Shown here in pieces: positions 1 through 4,550 of a stretch of DNA of 5,408 bases. The stretch spans positions 1 to 5,408 of the forward strand of contig JAESSU010000386.1 of the NCBI GenBank assembly GCA_016763955.1. Reading direction: 5' to 3'. A program made the position numbers and the translations under genes. A model generated the notes under the pieces. It ran no database searches, was not told where the DNA came from, and worked only from the letters and a program-made list of their open reading frames with translations. Position 1 is the first letter of the stretch, and the number at the start of each line of letters is the position of its first letter. The stretch comes from Phycisphaeraceae bacterium. GTDB lineage: Bacteria; Planctomycetota; Phycisphaerae; Phycisphaerales; Phycisphaeraceae.

Positions 1-66
1 GGTGGTTTTACCTGCATCGATGTGGGCACAAATACCAAAGTTACGATAGCAATCCAGAGCACTCAT
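1..66 (-). CDS. fusA: Elongation factor G, N-terminal fragment (cut by left window edge)
   Basis: The reverse strand from the ATG at 66-64 reads 22 uninterrupted codons to the window edge. The peptide begins MSALDCYRNFGICAHIDAGK and continues TT. The RN-x-GI-x-AHIDAGKTT block is the G1/P-loop signature at the extreme N terminus of EF-G, the GTPase that drives ribosomal translocation in the cytoplasm. LepA (AHIDHGKST), RF3 (SHPDAGKTT) and the TetM-type protection proteins (AHVDAGKTT) differ at diagnostic positions, so EF-G fits best; a paralogous EF-G cannot be excluded from 22 residues. The start is supported by a GTGAGG ribosome-binding site 8 nt upstream. The gene is transcribed divergently from uvrC. 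Only the tip of the roughly 690-residue protein lies in this window. Confidence 0.85.
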   Translation of the reverse strand, partial: MSALDCYRNFGICAHIDAGKTT

Positions 67-74
67 TTTTTTTG

Positions 75-80
75 CCTCAC
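75..80 (-). promoter_or_regulatory. Ribosome-binding site of fusA
   Basis: On the minus strand GTGAGG is followed by a C and seven A residues before the ATG at 66-64. The spacing of 8 nt is ideal for a Shine-Dalgarno site, and the site fixes the EF-G start codon. Confidence 0.7.
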
Positions 81-313
81 TAGGGGACGTGGTAGCCGTT
101 GTCATTGTTCAAATCTTTCTTCGCTTCTCATCCATAAGAAGCATGATCGAATACCCGCAAGCCGTTCTGAAACAATCAGATGGGCCAGTCATCGCAATGT
201 GTCCGGGTATATCTCTTTTAACAAGTCGGATGGCGATTTATTGCCAAGCCCTACAGTGTAACAATAGATGACGCACAAATACAGCCTACTTACCGGGCTT
301 AGGCAGAACGCCA

Positions 314-341
314 AAGATACAGACAAATGTTCTACCGTCAA
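314..341 (-). promoter_or_regulatory. Weak candidate fusA promoter
   Basis: On the minus strand TTGACG (341-336, five of six to the -35 consensus) is followed 16 bp later by TATCTT (319-314, four of six to the -10 consensus). It points toward fusA and would give a leader of roughly 240 nt. It is the best pair I could find by eye in this direction, but such pairs occur by chance. Confidence 0.25.
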
Positions 342-467
342 GTCTAAAATGGATTTTGTCTTGTATACGGATCGACCTGTCCGCAATAATCGGTCTCACT
401 GGCATGATCAATGCAGGTTATTGCTTTAATGGCAAGTCTTAAAAATGCCGCATGCGAGGGGTACGAG

Positions 468-486
468 GCTTTAAAACTCCCGGTGG
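468..486 (+). repeat. Imperfect direct repeat, copy 1, upstream of uvrC
   Basis: GCTTTAAAACTCCCGGTGG matches GCCTTAAAACTTCCGGGGG at 512-530 in 16 of 19 positions, offset by 44 bp. The pair lies directly upstream of the uvrC -10 box, which is compatible with a repeated regulator-binding site. No known regulator motif is recognised. Confidence 0.5.
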
Positions 487-511
487 CTGTGGCTGGAACT
501 GCTGGCGGCGT

Positions 512-530
512 GCCTTAAAACTTCCGGGGG
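512..530 (+). repeat. Imperfect direct repeat, copy 2, overlapping the uvrC -35 region
   Basis: This is the second copy of the 468-486 repeat (16 of 19 identical). It covers the interval where a -35 element for the TATAAT at 541-546 would lie, so a protein bound here could affect uvrC transcription. Its last 12 bases, AACTTCCGGGGG, also occur as an exact inverted copy just after the uvrC stop codon (1899-1910). Confidence 0.5.
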
Positions 531-540
531 GGAATCTATC

Positions 541-546
541 TATAAT
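541..546 (+). promoter_or_regulatory. Consensus -10 box of uvrC, suggesting a leaderless transcript
   Basis: A perfect TATAAT lies 6 nt before the uvrC ATG at 553. A sigma-70-type polymerase normally starts 6-8 nt after this box, so the transcript would begin at or next to the start codon. No Shine-Dalgarno motif fits in the intervening GGTTTT. No good -35 hexamer is visible at 16-18 bp upstream; repeat copy 2 occupies that place. Confidence 0.6.
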
Positions 547-552
547 GGTTTT

Positions 553-1893
553 ATGTCCGCCCATGCTCAGAAACTTAAAGCCTTGCTGGATAAAGCTCGC
601 AAGCTCCCAATGGTGCCTGGTGTGTACTTGATGAAGGATGTTAAGGGGGTGGTGATTTATGTTGGGAAGGCTTCCAAATTACCCAATCGGGTGAGTAGTT
701 ATTTCATCCCGTCAGCTGATTTGGGGCCACGTAAGCAGCTCATGCTCGACTTGGTGGACGATTTTGACTACTTAGAATGTGAAGGCGAGTGGGAAGCACT
801 GCTCACTGAAAATCGTCTGATCAAGGACATTCATCCCAAATTTAATGTCTTATTAACGGACGATAAAACGTTCCCGTACTTGGCGATCACCTTGCGTGAT
901 GACTATCCGGGCGTGTTTATTACTCGTGAGCCTAGTGATCCGCAGTTTAAGGGGGCAAAAATTTTTGGGCCTTTCACCAATTCTTATGCGCTGCGTGAGT
1001 CAATCCAATTGCTCCAACGTGTGTTTAAGTTCCGCACTTGTCACTTGGATATTCGTGAGGATGACCCCGGGAAAAAGTTTTTTCGACCCTGTCTGCTGTA
1101 TCCCATTAAACAATGCACTGCGCCCTGCGGAGACAAGATTAGCAAAACGCAGTACCGTCAGGACATTGACCGCTTTATCCGTTTTCTAGAATCCAAACGC
1201 TCGGTGATGATCCGTGAGTTTAAACAGGAAATGGAGGAAGCATCAAAAATATTGGATTACGAAAAGGCTGCGATCCTTCGTGATCAAATTCGTGCGCTGG
1301 AAAAACTCGATGAGCGTGGCAAGATTAAGCAAAATTGGCAACCCGAAGCAGAGTCCTTCTACAGTGATCCCGCAAAAGGCATGGCATCGCTGCAAAAAAC
1401 CCTAAAAATCCAAGAGCCCATCCGCTGCATTGAATCCATTGACATCGCGCATCTTGATGGCAACGAAACCGTCGGCTCAAAAGTCTGCTTTGTCGATGGC
1501 AAACCACTTAAATCCGAATACCGCCGTTTCCAAATCAAGACAGTCCCCGGGGGCAATGATGATTATGCCTCCATCCGTGAAGTCGTCTCCCGCCGTTACC
1601 GCGATGCAGGCCAAGGCAACGAACTTTACCCCGATGTCATCATCATCGATGGCGGCATCGGCCAACTCCACGCAGCAATGCAAGTGTTCGATCAACTCGA
1701 CATCAAACCCCCGATGGTGATTTCATTAGCCAAAAAAGAGGAATTGATTTACACGCAATTTCAAGACGGTCCCATCAAACTCGGGCGCAATAATGTGGGC
1801 TTGAAAGTTTGCCAAGCAATCCGTGATGAAGCTCACCGCTTTGCACAGCATTACCATCACATCCTGCGAAAAAAACGAGTATTAGGGCAGTGA
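553..1893 (+). CDS. uvrC: UvrC-type excinuclease subunit lacking the C-terminal HhH domain
   Basis: UvrC makes the dual incisions around UvrB-bound DNA lesions in nucleotide excision repair, in the cytoplasm. Visible domains: a GIY-YIG nuclease (about 17-100) with Tyr25, Tyr36, Lys39, Arg46 and Glu87 in the expected catalytic spacing; four cysteines (163, 180, 188, 192) matching the iron-sulfur cluster positions of UvrC; a UVR/UvrB-binding helix pair (about 219-254, YEKAAILRDQI); and the RNase H-like 5' nuclease with Asp297 (DIAH), Asp366 (IIDGG) and His428 (RDEAHRFA). The protein is 446 residues against about 600 for typical UvrC. It stops just after the RNase H-like domain, so the tandem helix-hairpin-helix DNA-binding domain is absent. 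The ATG is the first start codon after an in-frame stop at 472-474. This is not Cho, which lacks the second nuclease. Gene identity is firm; whether the short form is native or truncated is open. Confidence 0.93.
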   Translation: MSAHAQKLKALLDKARKLPMVPGVYLMKDVKGVVIYVGKASKLPNRVSSYFIPSADLGPRKQLMLDLVDDFDYLECEGEWEALLTENRLIKDIHPKFNVLLTDDKTFPYLAITLRDDYPGVFITREPSDPQFKGAKIFGPFTNSYALRESIQLLQRVFKFRTCHLDIREDDPGKKFFRPCLLYPIKQCTAPCGDKISKTQYRQDIDRFIRFLESKRSVMIREFKQEMEEASKILDYEKAAILRDQIRALEKLDERGKIKQNWQPEAESFYSDPAKGMASLQKTLKIQEPIRCIESIDIAHLDGNETVGSKVCFVDGKPLKSEYRRFQIKTVPGGNDDYASIREVVSRRYRDAGQGNELYPDVIIIDGGIGQLHAAMQVFDQLDIKPPMVISLAKKEELIYTQFQDGPIKLGRNNVGLKVCQAIRDEAHRFAQHYHHILRKKRVLGQ

Positions 1894-1898
1894 TCCCG

Positions 1899-1910
1899 CC
1901 CCCGGAAGTT
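1899..1910 (-). repeat. Inverted 12-bp copy of the upstream repeat, just after uvrC
   Basis: CCCCCGGAAGTT is the exact reverse complement of AACTTCCGGGGG at 519-530. The two copies bracket uvrC, at 23 bp before its start and 6 bp after its stop. A 12-bp match somewhere in a window this size is not unlikely by chance, so the weight rests on the symmetric placement. Confidence 0.4.
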
Positions 1911-1913
1911 ACG

Positions 1914-1921
1914 GTCTAAAA
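1914..1921 (+). repeat. Left 8-bp direct repeat (putative target-site duplication)
   Basis: GTCTAAAA abuts the left end of the palindromic element and is repeated identically and in the same orientation directly after its right end (2106-2113). Confidence 0.7.
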
Positions 1922-1960
1922 CTAGGGCAAACACATGTCGCGTAAATGGTCTTGGCGAGT

Positions 1961-1977
1961 CGTGTTGTGTCAACACG
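1961..1977. repeat. Small perfect hairpin CGTGTTG-TGT-CAACACG
   Basis: A 7-bp perfect stem with a 3-nt loop lies inside the left half of the MITE-like element. It competes with the long-range pairing of 1966-1972 to 2058-2064, so the element could adopt alternative folds. Confidence 0.45.
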
Positions 1978-1980
1978 GAA

Positions 1981-1998
1981 TTGACCGACGGTCAAAAT
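1981..1998 (+). repeat. Operator-like palindrome, copy 1
   Basis: TTGACCGACGGTCAAAAT: the first 15 bases are a palindrome with perfect 7-bp arms around a central A (TTGACCG-A-CGGTCAA). The whole 18-mer recurs identically at 2035-2052. Dyad sites of this size and symmetry are typical of dimeric helix-turn-helix repressors such as the TetR family; no regulator gene is nearby, so that reading is inference. Transposase binding is an alternative. Confidence 0.6.
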
Positions 1999-2034
1999 GT
2001 TGCGATAAAAGTACTTTGCTCACTGATTTAACAG

Positions 2035-2052
2035 TTGACCGACGGTCAAAAT
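2035..2052 (+). repeat. Operator-like palindrome, copy 2
   Basis: This is an identical direct copy of the 18-mer at 1981-1998, with a period of 54 bp and 36 bp between copies. The intervening segment contains a small palindrome AAAGTACTTT (2008-2017) near the centre of the whole element. The AAAAT extension outside the dyad is also conserved in the same direction, which pure symmetry of the element does not explain. Confidence 0.6.
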
Positions 2053-2105
2053 CGGGCTGACACAGCCTAGCTCGCCAAGACAGGGGCTGTATGCGTTTGC
2101 CCTAG

Positions 2106-2113
2106 GTCTAAAA
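2106..2113 (+). repeat. Right 8-bp direct repeat (putative target-site duplication)
   Basis: GTCTAAAA directly follows the right terminal inverted repeat and is identical to 1914-1921. It is a direct, not inverted, copy, so it is not part of the palindrome. Confidence 0.7.
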
Positions 2114-2140
2114 AAGCCACGCTGTAAGCGGTGTAAGTTT

Positions 2141-2149
2141 TGCTATAAT
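2141..2149 (+). promoter_or_regulatory. Extended -10 promoter of the orphan gene
   Basis: TGCTATAAT is a full extended -10 element (TGn plus TATAAT). Transcription would start near 2156, giving a leader of about 33 nt before the ATG at 2189. The -35 position (near 2121-2126, GCTGTA) is poor, as is common for extended -10 promoters. It lies 36 bp right of the MITE-like element, so the element's palindromic sites sit upstream of the core promoter. Confidence 0.6.
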
Positions 2150-2188
2150 GCAAAACCGATAATGGGAAGATGGGGATTTTGAGATTCG

Positions 2189-3106
2189 ATGAGAGTAGCC
2201 TTGCCCCTGATAATTTGCTTGTTTTTGTTACCTGCCATGGCATCAGCCAAGGTGGAGATGTCTATTGGTTCATCTGTCGGTCCCGTTAGAAATAATAGTT
2301 TTAACGCGTTTGGTAACAATGTGCGTAAGGCGTTGATGGAGCAGGCTATCACAGTCGGGGATATAGAACGAGAGCCCGGTGCTTATCGTCGGGTGTCTCG
2401 TGTGATGCAAGGGCAACTGCTCGTGACATCATTTTCTTGCTGGTCTGGCGTGATGCAACCGCCTGCTCCCTTCTCCGGTGAGCGTGGCAATCGACTTTAT
2501 TTTTGCTTGCGAATCGTAGGTAATGGGAAAAGGTTTTGTTTGTCCAATCTTACTTTTATGCTTGAGAGTCAAGACGCGATGGGAGTCTTAAGCAGCGAGG
2601 GAAACTATGCTGGCACAAACTATAGTCCGCATCGTGTTGGGATTGATTACGGGCCGGATCGTAAACGGGACACAGAAGATGATGTGATTTTTGATAAACG
2701 GCAGCCCGGTAGTGTCGAAGTGGACGAAATCCTCTACACCGGTCTAGGGATTGGCATACATGCGACTGCTCCCAGAGTCACTGCCAGCAAACGCGCTAAG
2801 GCCATTGAACAGCTCATGAATGGTCTGATGGGGACTCATAGCAACTATGATTTAAAAATGACATACACGCTGTTGGATGATGATAATCTAACGGTTCTTG
2901 CTTCTGCTAGTGATACAGTTCGCGTTTTTCCTCAGCCGGATCATGTCCAGATTGGCCCTGTGCCTGAAAGTCCTTGGCCGCTATTTGTCGGTGCTGGAGC
3001 AGGGCTTGGATTGATCCTTCTTGTTGCAGGCACACGCCAGATGATCCGGCGATACCGTCACCGTGTTTTGAGCATGACACCTTTGCCTGATGAAGAATTG
3101 GTGTAA
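2189..3106 (+). CDS. Secreted/membrane-anchored protein of unknown function
   Basis: I do not recognise the family. The 305-residue product begins with a clear signal peptide (Arg2, hydrophobic 4-16, likely cleavage after Ala-Ser-Ala at 20). A roughly 240-residue exported region follows, with three cysteines (84, 106, 117). At about 154-168 an acidic stretch, YGPDRKRDTEDDVIF, resembles the D/N-rich loops of some secreted PVC proteins, possibly a metal site. A single hydrophobic segment (about 262-281) follows VPESPWPLF and ends in a basic run (RQMIRRYRHR), then a short tail. This arrangement recalls a PEP-CTERM sorting signal, but the motif is PES and the tail after the basic cluster is unusually long (about 13 residues). 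A plain type I membrane anchor with a cytoplasmic tail is equally possible. The ribosome-binding site is weak (GGGGA 12 nt or GAGA 4 nt upstream). It is flanked by its own promoter and appears monocistronic. Confidence 0.8.
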   Translation: MRVALPLIICLFLLPAMASAKVEMSIGSSVGPVRNNSFNAFGNNVRKALMEQAITVGDIEREPGAYRRVSRVMQGQLLVTSFSCWSGVMQPPAPFSGERGNRLYFCLRIVGNGKRFCLSNLTFMLESQDAMGVLSSEGNYAGTNYSPHRVGIDYGPDRKRDTEDDVIFDKRQPGSVEVDEILYTGLGIGIHATAPRVTASKRAKAIEQLMNGLMGTHSNYDLKMTYTLLDDDNLTVLASASDTVRVFPQPDHVQIGPVPESPWPLFVGAGAGLGLILLVAGTRQMIRRYRHRVLSMTPLPDEELV

Positions 3107-3140
3107 CCCTTGGGTTGTGCGCCTTGACGACTAAACCCCC

Positions 3141-3148
3141 TATAAAAT
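3141..3148 (+). promoter_or_regulatory. Weak candidate promoter of the methyltransferase gene
   Basis: TATAAAAT lies in the 148-bp spacer after the orphan gene and offers near-consensus -10 hexamers (TATAAA or TAAAAT). No -35 hexamer sits at good spacing: TTGACG at 3124-3129 is only 11-13 bp away. TATACA at 3203-3208 is an alternative -10. No convincing terminator for the orphan gene is seen; AACCC-TT-GGGTT at 3105-3116 is a short stem without a T-run. Confidence 0.3.
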
Positions 3149-3254
3149 AATTGCTGATAAAACATTGTTTGTTCGTGGGAATGATTTGCCCACCAAGCGG
3201 GTTATACAGTGAACAGTAGATGATTTCTAAAACGATTTACGAGGATAAATATTG

Positions 3255-4433
3255 ATGTCCACCAATGACCCTAAAGATATGCAGACAGCCGTATTGGATC
3301 GATATAAGCAAGGCGCCCGTGAGGTAGAGCCTGCACTGTGTTGCCCGATTACAAATTATGACCGCAAGTATTTGGATATTCTGCCTCAGGAAATTTTGGA
3401 TAAAGACTACGGCTGCGGCGATCCGTCTCAATATGTCAATCCAGGAGACACTGTCATTGATCTAGGCTCGGATGCGGGCAAGATATGCTACATCCTTTCC
3501 CAAATGGTCGGTGAGCAAGGCAAGGTCATTGGCGTGGATTTTAATGACGAAATGCTCGACCTTGCACGCAAATACCAGGACGACATTGCCAAACAAATTG
3601 GATACCACAACACGCACTTTGTCAAAGCCCGTATTCAGGATATGGCACTGGATTTAGATCGCGTGCAAAGCTGGCTTCAAAAGCACCCGATTAACAATGT
3701 CGATGATGTGATGGCATACGAAGTCTACTGTGATCAATTGCGTCGTGACGAACCTCTGATTGCGGCTAATACAGTCGATGCGATTGTTTCTAACTGTGTT
3801 CTAAATCTTGTGGACGCCAACCTCAAAGCCCAACTTTTCAAAGACATGTTCCGAGTCCTCAAAAATGGTGGCCGTGCTGTGATTAGCGATATTGTCTGCG
3901 ATGAAACGCCTTCAACGGAAATGATCAACGATCCAGACCTCTGGTCAGGTTGCATCTCCGGAGCATTCCGTGAAGACCTGTTCCTGAAAATGTTCCTTGA
4001 TGCAGGCTTCCATGGTGTGGAAATCCTCTCACGCGCTCAAGACCCCTGGCATACCATCAACGGCATCGAATTCCGATCCATGACCGTCCGTGCTTACAAG
4101 GGTAAAGAAGGCCCTTGCTTAGACCGTAACCAAGCAGTCGTTTACAAAGGCCCTTGGTCCCAAGTTAAAGACGATGATGGACACACCCTCTTTCGCGGAC
4201 AGCGGATGGCAGTGTGTGAAAAAACCTTTAATCTCTATACCAATCCGACCGGCCCATATGCACAGGACATTGTGGGAATTGAACCTCACACCACCATCCC
4301 ACTCGACGATGCGACACCGTTTAACTGTCGCGCTAATGCAACGCGATCAGTCCGTGAGCAAAAGGGCGAAGATTATACCCCGACCATTGCACATGAAAGT
4401 GAATCATGCTGCGAAGGTGGCGACTGCTGTTAA
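3255..4433 (+). CDS. arsM: ArsM-type arsenite S-adenosylmethionine methyltransferase
   Basis: ArsM enzymes transfer methyl groups from SAM to trivalent arsenic in the cytoplasm. From the ATG at 3255 the product has 392 residues. The N terminus has a Cys-Cys pair (29, 30) and Cys54 in YGCGDP. SAM motif I is DLGSDAGKICY (69-79) and the SAM-binding acid lies in VIGVDFNDEM. Cys181 in SNCVLNLV and Cys233 in WSGCISGAF match the arsenic-binding cysteines of ArsM. A segment of about 40 residues (131-172) is longer than in compact ArsM. A C-terminal domain (about 280-360, GPCLDRNQAVVYKG and FRGQRMAVCEKT) is of the kind seen in long ArsM proteins. The tail ends CC-EGGD-CC (385-392), a probable soft-metal site. 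Motif I has Asp73 where the second glycine of GxGxG is usual. A TTG at 3252 is an alternative start; GAGG at 3241-3244 serves either, but ATG is preferred. No arsR, arsB or arsC is adjacent, so the true substrate is inferred. Confidence 0.85.
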   Translation: MSTNDPKDMQTAVLDRYKQGAREVEPALCCPITNYDRKYLDILPQEILDKDYGCGDPSQYVNPGDTVIDLGSDAGKICYILSQMVGEQGKVIGVDFNDEMLDLARKYQDDIAKQIGYHNTHFVKARIQDMALDLDRVQSWLQKHPINNVDDVMAYEVYCDQLRRDEPLIAANTVDAIVSNCVLNLVDANLKAQLFKDMFRVLKNGGRAVISDIVCDETPSTEMINDPDLWSGCISGAFREDLFLKMFLDAGFHGVEILSRAQDPWHTINGIEFRSMTVRAYKGKEGPCLDRNQAVVYKGPWSQVKDDDGHTLFRGQRMAVCEKTFNLYTNPTGPYAQDIVGIEPHTTIPLDDATPFNCRANATRSVREQKGEDYTPTIAHESESCCEGGDCC

Positions 4434-4512
4434 TGGATTTTCCTGTCGTCAATTGATGAATTCAAAACCCTCGCAACGATTAGCGTGATAACAATCAATA
4501 AGGCCAATAGCT

Positions 4513-4529
4513 GCGACATCACGTGTCGC
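4513..4529. terminator. Hairpin between convergent genes, possible bidirectional terminator
   Basis: GCGACA-TCACG-TGTCGC forms a 6-bp GC-rich stem, with a seventh G-U pair possible, in the 117-bp gap between the convergent methyltransferase and sulfatase stops. There is no clean T-run on either strand, so intrinsic termination is only a possibility. Confidence 0.3.
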
Positions 4530-4550
4530 TGGTGTCTTTGTGGTAAAAAC

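Larger units (their letters stand above)
67..552. other. Divergent fusA/uvrC intergenic region
   Basis: This 486-bp stretch separates the divergent starts of fusA and uvrC. The short open frames inside it have no recognisable protein character, and I see no tRNA-like fold. Supportable content is the fusA ribosome-binding site, a weak minus-strand promoter candidate near 314-341, two imperfect direct repeats (468-486 and 512-530) and the uvrC -10 box at 541-546. The remaining roughly 350 bases hold nothing I recognise. They could include an EF-G mRNA leader. Confidence 0.6.
1922..2105. mobile_element. MITE-like non-autonomous element, 184 bp
   Basis: The ends are 15-bp terminal inverted repeats: CTAGGGCAAACACAT (1922-1936) and the complement of CTAGGGCAAACGCAT (2105-2091), 14 of 15 matching. 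Identical 8-bp direct repeats GTCTAAAA abut both ends. The interior is a second, slightly off-centre imperfect palindrome: pairing 1949-1995 with 2081-2035 gives 36 Watson-Crick and 4 G-U pairs out of 47. It includes the perfect 11-bp arms GTCTTGGCGAG/CTCGCCAAGAC, TGTGTCA/TGACACA and two TTGACCGACGGTCAA sites. No reading frame of note is inside. These are hallmarks of a miniature inverted-repeat element moved in trans by a transposase. An 8-bp duplication occurs in several IS families (for example IS1595, IS66, IS6, IS256), so the parent family is undetermined. In transcripts it would form a long hairpin between uvrC and the next gene. No transposase is present in the window. Confidence 0.75.

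Noticed and set aside
342..349. Third GTCTAAAA, identical to the putative target-site duplication
   Set aside because: No terminal inverted repeat lies beside it, and an 8-mer with AAAA recurs easily by chance. It is at most an unoccupied target-like site.
189..386. Minus-strand open frame of 65 codons in the fusA/uvrC spacer
   Set aside because: No ribosome-binding site, no family resemblance, and a cysteine- and serine-rich random-looking composition. It overlaps promoter-like sequence.
1961..1977. The CGTGTTG-TGT-CAACACG hairpin as an independent terminator
   Set aside because: No T-run follows; it is part of the MITE-like element.
1914..2113. Reading the palindromic region as a CRISPR array or an intrinsic terminator of uvrC
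   Set aside because: Only two direct copies of the 18-mer exist, and they are internally palindromic within a larger symmetric structure. The hairpin is followed by an A-run rather than a T-run on the plus strand. Terminal repeats with an abutting duplication fit a mobile element better.
3252..3254. TTG at 3252 as start of the methyltransferase
   Set aside because: The adjacent ATG at 3255 is in frame, has acceptable spacing from GAGG (10 nt) and is the commoner start codon.
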